Assembly (NCBI GenBank): GCA_964654995.1
Contig: CAZZKF010000074.1
Span: 1 to 11,923, forward strand
Direction: 5' to 3'
Origin: CAZZKF01 sp964654995
Lineage (GTDB): Bacteria > Pseudomonadota > Alphaproteobacteria > CAZZKF01
Length of the DNA stretch: 11,923 nt
This document shows positions 1 to 6,955 of this stretch, one piece after another (the stretch's first letter is position 1; the number at the start of each line of letters is the position of its first letter). Under the pieces are notes generated by a model. That model saw only the letters and a program-made list of their open reading frames with translations. It did no database searches and was not told the origin of the DNA. The translations under genes and the position numbers were made by a program.

Positions 1-22
1 CAGGTGAAATTGCCGAAGACGG

Positions 23-472
23 CTATTTTATGGTGATCTCGCGCAACTGATACTCGCCGGTGATCTCGCGCATGGACGGATAGTCCTTGGTGATTTCACG
101 GGTTTGCTTGACCCTCTTTTCGCCCCATTTTTTCATGAAGGCCTCATATTTGGCCTGATTTGGGGCCAGATCGGCGGTGTTGTCGAACTTGACCACCAGC
201 ATCAGATTGAAATCGCCGCTCTGCGGCAGATCGCTGCGATAGATCGCATAATCGGCGATGTGCCCGAGTTCCTTGGCGACCTTGCCGGCGGCCAACCAGG
301 TTTTCTTGATCCCCTCGAGATACTCGTCACCCATATTGGGATTGACCTTGACGGTGGTTACCGACCACACGGCATCACTGACGTCATAGTCCTTGTAAGG
401 TTCGAGTTGTGCCCGGGCGCTCCCGGCTCCGAAAACCAACACCATGGCTGCGACTAGAATTGCGTAACGCAT
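23..472 (-). CDS. Small secreted protein, predicted alpha/beta (dimeric-barrel-like) fold, unknown function
   Basis: A 149-residue protein with a clear Sec signal peptide: MRY, a hydrophobic core AILVAAMVLVFGAG, then a likely cleavage after SARA, so the mature protein begins QLEPYKDYD at about residue 22. The reading frame is open to an upstream ATG at 520. The start at 472 is preferred because AGGGGAG lies directly before it (plus-strand 474-480) and the signal peptide then begins properly. The mature part alternates short beta-like and helical stretches (VWSVTTVKVNPNMG, YLEGIKKTWLAAGKVAKELG, FNLMLVVKFDN). This recalls the ferredoxin-like dimeric alpha/beta barrel, and it ends in a conserved-looking MREITGEYQLREITIK. 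I recall similar uncharacterised proteins in sphingomonad/caulobacter genomes, but no biochemical role is known to me. It lies downstream of TBDR1 on the same strand, with a 240-base AT-rich gap that probably carries its own promoter. Function is unassigned. Confidence 0.75.
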   Translation of the reverse strand: MRYAILVAAMVLVFGAGSARAQLEPYKDYDVSDAVWSVTTVKVNPNMGDEYLEGIKKTWLAAGKVAKELGHIADYAIYRSDLPQSGDFNLMLVVKFDNTADLAPNQAKYEAFMKKWGEKRVKQTREITKDYPSMREITGEYQLREITIK

Positions 473-520
473 GCTCCCCTCCCTCGGAAAAGCCTCAGAA
501 TTTCTGGAAGCAGGAAGCAT

Positions 521-713
521 CCCCCAAAACCACGCCCCTTACAAGAAATTAGTATTAGAATAATTTAATTATTGTCATGGCCTATCCATAGTCATAATCC
601 ATTATAATGCGTGTAAAATCCGGTCTTATCGGCCTGCCGCCGCCGGTTCGCCGCCAGCCCGACCGCGCGGGCGCACCCCAAAAAGGGAATCCGAGCCCGA
701 AAAGCGCCGCCGC
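521..713 (-). promoter_or_regulatory. AT-rich intergenic region with possible promoter for the secreted protein gene
   Basis: This gap between TBDR1 and the secreted-protein gene has an unusually AT-rich core (about 541-612) in otherwise GC-rich DNA. On the minus strand it contains a perfect TATAAT hexamer (606 to 601). The expected -35 position has only a weak match (ATAAGA at 17 bp). Further TA-rich stretches (TAATTTAATTATT) follow downstream. No terminator with a U-tract could be made out after TBDR1. The composition supports a promoter region, but the exact hexamers are a guess. Confidence 0.3.
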
Positions 714-2849
714 TCAATAGCGCAGCCGCACTCCGGCCGAAACGGTGCGCGGCTGGGCGAGCGTGATCAGCCCATCGCCCGAGAGCGCCGCCTGGACGCG
801 CACATCGAACAGGTTCCAGGCCTCGATAAAACCCTGCATGCGTGCGCCCAGATCATAGGCCAGCGACATATTAACGGTCGCATAGGCGCCGAGCCGGCGG
901 CGGTTGAGATCATCGTCGAACTGGGCAGCGCCATAGCGCATCTCGGCGTGCAGGCGCAACCGCTCAACGGGCGTGGCGGTGGCGCTCAGCACCAGCTGAT
1001 GGCGCGGCGACTGGGCCACCCGCTTGCCGGTGAGCGCGGCGGCGTCGCCGCCGTCCGAGACGCGGGCATCGACGAAGAGATAGCCGAGCCCGAGGGTCAG
1101 GCGGGTGCCAAAAAGCGGCAGCCGGGCGGCGACCTCGAGGCCGTCGGCCAAAACGGTGTCGATGTTGCGGCGCTGGCGCAGCACGCCGCCCGGAGGCACG
1201 AAGCCGGTCGGCGGGAAGAAGCCGGGGCCTTCGGCCAGCGTCACATTGGCCACTGCCCGCCTGAGCCAGTTGCGGAAATAGGCGAGTGTCAGATGCGCCC
1301 CTGCCCGCCCATCGATCGCCAAGCCGACATCGATGCCGTAAAGACGTTCCGGATCAAGGTTTGGATTGGCCTCGGTGATGTCGTTGCGCACCCGGAAGGG
1401 GCGGAAGTACTCGTTCAGGGTGGGCAGGCGAAAGCCGGTATAGGCCGCCGCCTTGAAGGCGAGCGCGCGTGTCATCCGGTGGCGCAGGCCGAGGCGACCG
1501 GTCGCCACCCAGCCGCTGCGGCGGGCAATCGCATCGTCGCGCAGCACGGCGCCGGTCGCAATGTCGGTCTCGAGCCGCTGGCCGTCGCTCAGCCGCCAGC
1601 GGTCGAGCCGGGCGCCGGCCGACAGCCGGGTGCCGCCCGCCTGCCACGACCAGTCGCCATAGACGCCGGCGATCAGTTGATGGCCGCCGGCCCGGCGTGT
1701 CCGCGTGAAACCGGCGCCGAGGTTGCGAAAGCGCTCATTGGTGCGCCCGGCGTTGCGCCGCAGGTCGCCGCCGAGCTCGAAGCGATGGGCGCCGGCGGTA
1801 AAGCCGACGAAGCCGTGGCCGCCGAAGCCGCTGGCCGGCACGTCGAACTGGTCGAGGACGGGGCGGGCGCTGGCCCGCGCGGCATCGACGGCGACGAAGC
1901 GGTTGCGGAACTGCCGGTCCTTGTAATAGAGCGTCAGCCCCCAGGAGACCGGCGCGGTGCCGGCCAGCCCTAAGCTGACATCCCAGGCCCCGGTGGCATT
2001 GGTGGCGCCTTCGATGCCGTTGACGCGGCGCTCCTCGAAGCGCGCAAGACGCAGTGTCGCCGTCACCGCCGTGCCGAGCGGTGCATCCAGCCGGCCGCCC
2101 AGGCGCCAGGCGCGGCTGGCGGCACGCACGTCGACCACCCCACGCTGTTCGGGGGCCAGCAGAAACGGCCCGTCGCTGTCGAAGCCGGCGCCATCCAGCA
2201 TCAGCCGGGCGTCGCCCAGAGCAACGCCGACGCGGCCCCAGCCGTCGACGGTCCCGAGGCTGCCGAGGCGCGCTTCGCCGGCAATTCCGGCCTCGGCGCC
2301 CGAGGTCTGCAGGTCGATGGCCCCGGCCAGCGCCTGACTGCCCCAACGCACGGCGCTGCCGCCGCGCACCACCGCCGCGCCGGCCAGCGGCAGGCCGGAG
2401 AGTGCGTTCCAGTAGACCCAGCCGCCAAACGGGTCGTTTTGCGGCACGCCGTCGACCAGCACCAGGGTGCGCCCGGCGCCGTTGGGGCCAAGCCCGCGCA
2501 GGCTGACGCCCTGAATGGTGGGGTGCGCGGTGCGGCTGGTGGCGCGGCGAAACAGGGTGAGGCCCGGCACCTGACCGAGAATCTCGTCGAGCCGCGACGA
2601 CGGCGCATCCTGCAGGTCGGCGGCCGAGAGCAGGGTGACGCTGCTGGCCTCGCGGCCCAGACGATGCCCGACCACCTCGATCTCGACAAGCCCGCCGGCT
2701 GCGGCCGCATCCGGCAGCGGCTGGGCGAGACCGGCGGCGCTGGCCAGAAGCAGGATCGCTGCGACGGCCCCGCCGCAGCACCCCGGCGCTTTTTGCCTGC
2801 TTGCCCGCGCCCGCCCCGGCGCAGGCCTCGCACGTCGCGCAGTCGGCAT
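714..2849 (-). CDS. TonB-dependent outer-membrane receptor (TBDR1), substrate unknown
   Basis: A 711-residue outer-membrane receptor taking up a scarce solute with energy from TonB-ExbBD. Features in order: a long basic N-terminus (MPTARRARPAPGRARA), a hydrophobic signal core AVAAILLLASAAGLA (residues 28-42), a TonB-box-like VEIEVVG (55-61), and a plug domain with VSLRGLGPNGAGRTLVLVDG (115-134) and a VVRGGSAVRWGSQALAGAIDL segment (160-180). A 22-strand-type barrel follows to the terminal VRLRY. The length is typical of BtuB/siderophore-type receptors. The frame is open to a GTG at 2879, but the ATG at 2849 is preferred: it overlaps the TGA of a leader ORF as TGATG, with no Met or GTG/TTG codon between it and the signal core. 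The first 16 residues lie inside a repeat shared with the 3' flank of nhaA, so the signal peptide's basic end appears tied to that duplication. No cobalamin or TPP riboswitch was recognised upstream. Ligand unknown. Confidence 0.88.
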   Translation of the reverse strand: MPTARRARPAPGRARASRQKAPGCCGGAVAAILLLASAAGLAQPLPDAAAAGGLVEIEVVGHRLGREASSVTLLSAADLQDAPSSRLDEILGQVPGLTLFRRATSRTAHPTIQGVSLRGLGPNGAGRTLVLVDGVPQNDPFGGWVYWNALSGLPLAGAAVVRGGSAVRWGSQALAGAIDLQTSGAEAGIAGEARLGSLGTVDGWGRVGVALGDARLMLDGAGFDSDGPFLLAPEQRGVVDVRAASRAWRLGGRLDAPLGTAVTATLRLARFEERRVNGIEGATNATGAWDVSLGLAGTAPVSWGLTLYYKDRQFRNRFVAVDAARASARPVLDQFDVPASGFGGHGFVGFTAGAHRFELGGDLRRNAGRTNERFRNLGAGFTRTRRAGGHQLIAGVYGDWSWQAGGTRLSAGARLDRWRLSDGQRLETDIATGAVLRDDAIARRSGWVATGRLGLRHRMTRALAFKAAAYTGFRLPTLNEYFRPFRVRNDITEANPNLDPERLYGIDVGLAIDGRAGAHLTLAYFRNWLRRAVANVTLAEGPGFFPPTGFVPPGGVLRQRRNIDTVLADGLEVAARLPLFGTRLTLGLGYLFVDARVSDGGDAAALTGKRVAQSPRHQLVLSATATPVERLRLHAEMRYGAAQFDDDLNRRRLGAYATVNMSLAYDLGARMQGFIEAWNLFDVRVQAALSGDGLITLAQPRTVSAGVRLRY

Positions 2850-2910
2850 CACGGCGTCGAACGCCGCCCCAACCACCACAGCCAGGCAACACCACGGGCA
2901 CCGGCCAGCA
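2810..2910 (+). repeat. Direct repeat, copy A (nhaA end / TBDR1 start junction)
   Basis: This 101-base segment aligns without gaps to 6916-7016 in the same orientation (constant offset 4106), with 14 mismatches by hand count. Seven of these fall in the 81-base core 2810-2890. On the minus strand it encodes the end of an NhaA-like frame, the TGATG overlap, and the first codons of TBDR1. The two copies bracket about 4 kb carrying the AraC gene and TBDR2. Confidence 0.85.
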
Positions 2911-2926
2911 GTGCTTTCTCCACCAT
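2849..2926 (-). CDS. 25-residue leader ORF, NhaA C-terminal remnant, overlapping the TBDR1 start
   Basis: This short ORF begins MVEKALLAGARG and ends WLGRRSTP. It starts at an ATG with a good ribosome site, AGGGAG, five bases upstream (plus-strand 2932-2937), and stops at a TGA sharing its A with the ATG of TBDR1 (TGATG, 2847-2851). Its residues LLAG..GVAWLWWLGRRS match the last residues of the intact NhaA at 6955 (LLAGGIGVAWLWWLGRRSAS), and the underlying DNA is a clear copy. The arrangement would make TBDR1 translation depend on ribosomes finishing the leader, since TBDR1 has no obvious independent Shine-Dalgarno just before its ATG. The peptide is Trp-rich (AWLWWL), but this is inherited from NhaA and need not mean tryptophan sensing. 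Whether the peptide itself has a function is unknown. Confidence 0.5.
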   Translation of the reverse strand: MVEKALLAGARGVAWLWWLGRRSTP

Positions 2927-3051
2927 CTGTTCTCCCTGATCAGGACATCCGCCGGAACAAACGCCGCATTCACCCCGGCTTCAGGACTCGACCCCTTGCC
3001 CGCCATCCGCTTTGCGAAGCGAGAATACCAGAACGGAAAAGAAAATGTCTA
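2927..3051 (-). other. Gap between AraC regulator and leader ORF, no recognised riboswitch
   Basis: This 125-base stretch separates the AraC stop from the leader ORF on the same strand. It holds the AGGGAG ribosome site for the leader, a perfect 10-bp palindrome CCTGATCAGG (2935-2944) just upstream of that site, and a small CGCTT/AAGCG hairpin near 3008-3021. No conserved cobalamin, TPP or FMN riboswitch core was found on reading it. It may carry the promoter of the leader/TBDR1 unit, or that unit may be read through from the AraC gene. Confidence 0.3.
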
Positions 3052-4050
3052 TCAGCGCCTGTTACGCAATGTTTCCGATGGCAGGCAGCCATAGCGACGC
3101 CTGTAGATCTGGGCGAAGCGTCCCGGATTGCTCACCCCGTAGCGCAACATGATGCTGGTTACGCTATCACCCGGCCTGGCGTTTTTCAGGGCGTTGTGAA
3201 TCCTGGTCAGGCGGACGGAGCGGATATAGGCGGTTGGCGTCTGATCAAGAAAGCGCCGGAAACCATTTTGCAGCGTCCGCGCGGAAACCCCGGTTTCTCT
3301 GGCCAGATCCGCCATTGTGATCGGTTTGTCGCAGTAATTTTCAATATAGTCCCGAGCATGCCGGATATGCCGCGGTGTGGCGACAAGATTGCCGCTTCTC
3401 AGAAGCTCGCTGTAATTATGGTGATGGCCGTGCAAGAGCAGCGACAAGATCAGATTTGAATGATGTTGCTTGATATGATCAAGGTTCGGAACCGCTGCAC
3501 CGTGAGCATAGAAATTCATTATGTATTTGAGAGTCTGAAGCCAGGTGGTGCTGTAAAAACGATTATGATTCATCGTCAGATCGAAGATCAGGGGTTCATG
3601 CAGCTCCTGATCCAGCAGTTCGCTCAGATGGCGCGCCATCTTTGCATGGCTGATGCGGGCAATGAGGCGGGTCCACGGCCCATCGGTAATGAGGCGCAAG
3701 GTCTGGTTGGGCGATATAACCGTCGTCACCCCGGGACGAACATTGGTTTCACGGCTTCCGTTATGGATATACCCCCTGCCATTGATGGTCGTCTGAACCA
3801 GGAAATCACAGGCCAGACCATCGGCATTAACCTCGACGGAGTTGCCGTAATGAAGTTTGAACAGGGCGGCATCGCCAAGAAAAAGACCGGTCAGCGACGA
3901 AGGCACATACTCTGACCGCCCCGTGACACGCAGACGGTGAGGCCACAGGAACTTGCTGATCAGCTCCTGGGTTTCCCCCGGGCTGGAGACCTTGCCGAGC
4001 GATTGCCCCTGGAAGAATTCCCCTATGGCTGGCACGCTGGAAGCAGACAT
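3052..4050 (-). CDS. AraC-family transcriptional regulator
   Basis: A 332-residue cytoplasmic DNA-binding regulator. The N-terminal part (about residues 30-215) resembles the cupin-like sensor domain of AraC regulators (PTS..PNQTLRLITDGPWTRLIARIS type). The C-terminal part (about 225-325) is the twin helix-turn-helix domain: the first HTH is in ITMADLARETGVSARTLQNG, and the second is in SVTSIMLRYGVSNPGRFAQI followed by YRRRYGCLPSETLR, the usual end of the family. Two ATGs are possible. The one at 4050 has GGGGAG about eight bases upstream and is preferred over 4068, which has none. The gene is divergent from TBDR2, separated by 237 bases, which suggests it controls that receptor in response to the receptor's substrate or a product of it. 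Its base composition is lower in GC (26 of 60 at 3481-3540) than TBDR1 (43 of 60 at 1801-1860), so it looks acquired. The inducer is unknown. Confidence 0.88.
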   Translation of the reverse strand: MSASSVPAIGEFFQGQSLGKVSSPGETQELISKFLWPHRLRVTGRSEYVPSSLTGLFLGDAALFKLHYGNSVEVNADGLACDFLVQTTINGRGYIHNGSRETNVRPGVTTVISPNQTLRLITDGPWTRLIARISHAKMARHLSELLDQELHEPLIFDLTMNHNRFYSTTWLQTLKYIMNFYAHGAAVPNLDHIKQHHSNLILSLLLHGHHHNYSELLRSGNLVATPRHIRHARDYIENYCDKPITMADLARETGVSARTLQNGFRRFLDQTPTAYIRSVRLTRIHNALKNARPGDSVTSIMLRYGVSNPGRFAQIYRRRYGCLPSETLRNRR

Positions 4051-4130
4051 ATTTCGTTCTCCCCCCATCGTTCAGCCCACTTTTGAAGGCTTAAAACGCA
4101 CCCTTCCGAGCCACATTATGGTTTTCCCCG

Positions 4131-4159
4131 AAAATATACGTTCAGCACAAGAAAATCAA
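4131..4159 (-). promoter_or_regulatory. Candidate promoter for the AraC-family gene
   Basis: On the minus strand TTGATT (4159-4154) and TATTTT (4136-4131) are separated by 17 bases, a plausible sigma-70-like arrangement 80 bases upstream of the AraC start. The match is moderate and the region is AT-rich, so chance similarity is possible. Confidence 0.25.
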
Positions 4160-4190
4160 TCGGCGCCCGGAGGTGATCCGGTCATTTTTG

Positions 4191-4220
4191 TGCGTGAATT
4201 GTATGATTCATGCGCAATTA
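4191..4220 (+). promoter_or_regulatory. Candidate operator for the AraC regulator upstream of TBDR2
   Basis: TGCGTGAATT (4191-4200) and TGCGCAATTA (4211-4220) form imperfect direct half-sites 20 bp apart, about two helical turns, as is usual for AraC-family binding sites. The near-palindromic ATGATTCAT lies between them, and AATTG/CAATT form an inverted pair. The site is 68-97 bases upstream of the TBDR2 start, where a receptor promoter should lie. This is pattern-based only. Confidence 0.25.
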
Positions 4221-4287
4221 GCATGGCAAACTGTCTGCTTCGTTTCTTAACTAAAAACAACCATTCACGAAAAACGGGAAGCGTTCC

Positions 4288-6621
4288 ATGGAAACGACTT
4301 ATAGAGACAGGTTGCCCGATGATCCCGCCATCAGCAACCCTGCTCGATCCGCTTTTTTTACCAGAAGCATTTCTTCAGGCTGCGCCCTGATGCTCGCGTT
4401 AAGCGCCTTTGCCGCGCCGGTCGTCCACGCCGCAGAAAATGACGCCCGCTCGAGCATGGTCATCGAGGAGATTATTGTAACGGCGCGCAAACGGTCGGAA
4501 AATCTGCAGGAAACACCAATTTCGATCACCGCTTTCACAGCCGGCAATCTGGAGGCGCGCCAGATCACCTCGATCTCGGAAATCGACGAAGCGACACCAA
4601 ATCTCGTTTTCGATATCGCGGCCCCGTCATCGGGCAGCAATTCAGCGGCGTCGGTCTTCATCCGGGGCATCGGCCAGCTGGATTTCGTACCAACCACCGA
4701 CCCCGGTGTCGGCATTTATGTCGATGGAGTCTATTACGCCCGTGCGGTCGGTGCAGCGCTCGATTTTCTCGACCTTGAACGGATTGAGGTGTTGCGCGGC
4801 CCCCAGGGCACATTGTTCGGCCGCAACACCATTGGCGGCGCGCTCAACATCATCTCGAAGCGACCGTCGGCGGACCCCGGCGGCAATGTTTCGATCACCG
4901 GCGGACAACGCAACCACCTCGACATTTCCGGCAATATCAATATCCCGCTTTCCGACAAACTGCTTACCAAGGTTTCCGTCACGAGCCGGAATCGCGACGG
5001 TTATGTCAAGGACCGCACCAGCGGCATCAAGTTCGGAGATGACAACACAGCATCCGTGCGCGGGTCTGTGTTGTGGAAGCCGACGGAAAACTTCGAGGCG
5101 CTGTTCATCGGGGACTATACCCGCGAGCGTGAAGAAAGCGCGCCCAATGTCCTTATTCAGGCCGATCCGACGCGCGCCTTCCCCGGGTTTCACAACAATG
5201 TGATCGTTGGCAACTGCGCGGTCCCCGAGACCAATCCCGCCTGCTTTTCCAGCGCCTATGTCGGCGCGCCGTTCCAGACAAATCAGGAGCAGAAAAGCGC
5301 ATCAGATCTCGATTACTGGGGCCTGTCCATGACCCTTTCATGGAATCTCGACTGGGTGACCCTGAAATCGATCACCGCCTATCGCAATCTTGACAGCTAT
5401 TCGACCCGCGATGCAGACCACGCACCCATGGTGATCTTCGAGACCACCGATCTCATTACCCAGGACCAGTTCAGTCAGGAGTTCCAGTTCAGTGGAACGG
5501 CCATCAATGAGCGGCTGGAATGGCTGCTGGGGCTTTATTACTTTGAGGAAAGCGCCAACAATCAGAATTTCGTCGATATTTCGGTCGGCTCTATCCTCAG
5601 CGGCGGTCTGGTCAAGAACGACAGCAAGGCGATATTCGCCCAGGCGACATACAGTTTTACCGAAAAACTCAAGCTCACGGGCGGCCTGCGTTATACGAAA
5701 GACCGCAAGAGATTTACGCCCAAACAGGTGACATTGACCAACATCGCCACACCAAGGGGGATCATGCCTCCCGGCATTCCGGTTCTGCCGGACGTGGAAA
5801 AGAAAACAACCGCCGGAGAATGGACCCCGATGGTCAACCTGTCCTATCAGTGGACCGACGCGATTATGACCTATGCCACCTATTCCAAGGGGTTCAAATC
5901 GGGCGGCTTCACCCAGCGCGTCTTTCCGCCCATCGTTCCGGCCCCCGGCCAGGATCCGGCCGAGGTCATACCGAGCTTTGATCCGGAGTTCGTCAAATCC
6001 TACGAAGTCGGGTACAAGTCCACCTTCTGGGACCGCCGGGTTCAGCTCAATGTGGCCGCCTTTTATACGGATTACAACAACATGCAAATCCTGGTCCGCG
6101 AGGCGGTGGCTCCGATTACGGTCAATGCCGCCAAGGCGACCATGAAGGGCGCGGAAGCGGAACTGATCATGATGCCGGCAAGTGGCCTGACCGTCACCAG
6201 CGGGCTGGGCTACCTGCACAGCAAATACAATGCGCTCGATGCCCGTGCGGTCGGCATAACGCTGAACAGTAAATTCGTCAACGCCCCCAAATGGACGCTT
6301 TCCGGGTCGGTTTCCTACGATATCCCGGCCAGCGCCCTCAAGGGAGTGGTCACCCCGCGTGTGGACGTGAGCTACACCAGCAAAATATACAATGATTCCG
6401 TCAACACACCGTCAGCCACGCAGAACGGCTATGCACTGGTCAATGCCAGCATCGCCTACCAGAATGACGAGGGTTCATGGCGGATGACTGCCGGGGTGCG
6501 CAATCTGACCAACAAGGTCTATCTGACACAGGCCTCGGCGAACCTGAATACCGGCGGATATGTGGAAGGGGTTTACGGCCGGCCCCGGGAATGGAGCCTG
6601 ACTCTGAGAAAAGTATTCTAG
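4288..6621 (+). CDS. TonB-dependent outer-membrane receptor (TBDR2), substrate unknown
   Basis: A 777-residue receptor. A long N-terminal region of about 30 residues precedes a hydrophobic signal core (CALMLALSAFAAP) with likely cleavage after VVHA (residue 48). The TonB box EEIIVTAR is at 60-67, followed by KRSENLQETPISI. The plug domain carries FIRGIGQ (124-130), DPGVGIYVDGVYYAR (138-152) and the hallmark LRGPQGTLFGRNTIGGALNI (169-188). The barrel runs to the canonical terminal aromatic residue in EWSLTLRKVF. The length is typical of the large receptor family expanded in sphingomonads and caulobacters, whose members import organic substrates as well as siderophores. The start at 4288 has GGGAAG about seven bases upstream and keeps the signal peptide. 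The gene is divergent from the AraC regulator, which probably controls it. Both sit in a less GC-rich block bordered by direct repeats, which suggests they travelled together. No catabolic gene is inside the block, so the ligand cannot be inferred. Confidence 0.92.
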   Translation: METTYRDRLPDDPAISNPARSAFFTRSISSGCALMLALSAFAAPVVHAAENDARSSMVIEEIIVTARKRSENLQETPISITAFTAGNLEARQITSISEIDEATPNLVFDIAAPSSGSNSAASVFIRGIGQLDFVPTTDPGVGIYVDGVYYARAVGAALDFLDLERIEVLRGPQGTLFGRNTIGGALNIISKRPSADPGGNVSITGGQRNHLDISGNINIPLSDKLLTKVSVTSRNRDGYVKDRTSGIKFGDDNTASVRGSVLWKPTENFEALFIGDYTREREESAPNVLIQADPTRAFPGFHNNVIVGNCAVPETNPACFSSAYVGAPFQTNQEQKSASDLDYWGLSMTLSWNLDWVTLKSITAYRNLDSYSTRDADHAPMVIFETTDLITQDQFSQEFQFSGTAINERLEWLLGLYYFEESANNQNFVDISVGSILSGGLVKNDSKAIFAQATYSFTEKLKLTGGLRYTKDRKRFTPKQVTLTNIATPRGIMPPGIPVLPDVEKKTTAGEWTPMVNLSYQWTDAIMTYATYSKGFKSGGFTQRVFPPIVPAPGQDPAEVIPSFDPEFVKSYEVGYKSTFWDRRVQLNVAAFYTDYNNMQILVREAVAPITVNAAKATMKGAEAELIMMPASGLTVTSGLGYLHSKYNALDARAVGITLNSKFVNAPKWTLSGSVSYDIPASALKGVVTPRVDVSYTSKIYNDSVNTPSATQNGYALVNASIAYQNDEGSWRMTAGVRNLTNKVYLTQASANLNTGGYVEGVYGRPREWSLTLRKVF

Positions 6622-6626
6622 GGCCC

Positions 6627-6679
6627 CGAATCAGAAGTTCGCATCATTCGTGGCGAGCGCCCGAAGAACTTCCGATTCG
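6627..6679. repeat. Long imperfect inverted repeat (hairpin 1) after TBDR2
   Basis: The arms CGAATCAGAAGTTC (6627-6640) and GAACTTCCGATTCG (6666-6679) pair with a single mismatch. The 25-base middle can pair further (TTCG 6647-6650 with CGAA 6662-6665, and GGC with GCC around a GAGC loop), leaving a six-base bulge. It begins six bases after the TBDR2 stop codon and could act as a terminator, although no U-tract follows. Its GAAGTTC core recurs in the neighbouring hairpin, which is more typical of mobile-element ends. Confidence 0.6.
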
Positions 6680-6708
6680 ATAAGGACACTGGCAACTCCT
6701 TGAATCTC

Positions 6709-6780
6709 GTGTGGTTTATGGATTTGAAGTTCCTCACGGCGTCAGCCCCGATAATCAGAGGAACTTCAAATCCACCACAC
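6709..6780. repeat. Long inverted repeat (hairpin 2), possible IS end or MITE-like remnant
   Basis: The left arm GTGTGGT plus GGATTTGAAGTTCCTC (6709-6715 and 6720-6735, interrupted by TTAT) pairs perfectly with the right arm 6758-6780 over 23 bp around a 22-base loop. The right arm abuts TA at 6781-6782. The outer end, TAGTGTGGTGGATTTGAAGTT read on the minus strand from that TA, is the kind of terminus seen in IS630/Tc1-mariner-type elements, which insert at TA. That family link is from memory and unverified. No transposase is present, so this would be a remnant or a non-autonomous copy. The alternative is a bidirectional terminator between the convergent TBDR2 and nhaA transcripts. Confidence 0.55.
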
Positions 6781-6904
6781 TAGGACAGATCGGCATCGGC
6801 CGCCAGATCGCCGGTGTGGGCGCGCGCATGGCCGACATCGACGACAACCGGTTCGCCGGAGCAGCCCGAAGCCTCGAAACTGATGTCCGAAAGCAGCGAC
6901 TCCG
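6781..6904. other. Unassigned gene-like stretch between hairpin 2 and the nhaA 3' flank
   Basis: About 124 bases with GC-rich third positions in the plus frame (reads GQIGIGRQIAGVGARMADI and onward) and also an open minus frame (VVVDVGHARAHTGDL). Neither frame has a credible start with a ribosome site or a recognised domain. It is probably a decayed gene fragment left by the rearrangement that formed the direct repeats. I cannot name it. Confidence 0.3.
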
Positions 6905-6955
6905 TCACCGTGTGACCCGCCCCGGCGCAGGACTCGCACGTCGCGCCGCCGGCAT
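6905..6955 (-). pseudogene. 16-residue remnant of a TBDR1-like start, overlapping the nhaA stop
   Basis: The ATG at 6955 shares its A with the TGA of nhaA (TGATG). It encodes MPAARRASPAPGRVTR before a TGA at 6907-6905. This matches the N-terminus of TBDR1 (MPTARRARPAPGRARA) residue for residue, with few changes, and ends where the DNA similarity ends. It is read as the stump of the gene that once followed nhaA, not as a functional peptide. A real small protein coupled to nhaA cannot be excluded. Confidence 0.5.

Noticed and set aside
948..1973. Plus-strand frame of 341 codons opposite TBDR1
   Set aside because: It is antisense to a confidently identified receptor, with low-complexity Ala/Gly/Arg composition and no ribosome site.
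2850..2879. GTG at 2879 as the TBDR1 start
   Set aside because: There is no ribosome site, and it would read through the leader ORF in another frame; the coupled ATG at 2849 is better supported.
1735..3006. Long minus-strand reading frame of 423 codons across the TBDR1 start region
   Set aside because: It is Arg/Gly/Ala-rich with no domain, and overlaps TBDR1 in another frame; a GC-rich shadow.
2927..3051. Cobalamin or TPP riboswitch upstream of TBDR1
   Set aside because: Short fragments such as CCGGGGTGAATGCGG were suggestive, but the conserved core blocks of either class are absent on reading the strand.
5338..6219. Minus-strand frame of 293 codons opposite TBDR2
   Set aside because: It is antisense to a receptor with intact plug and barrel signatures, and has no start signal or family match.
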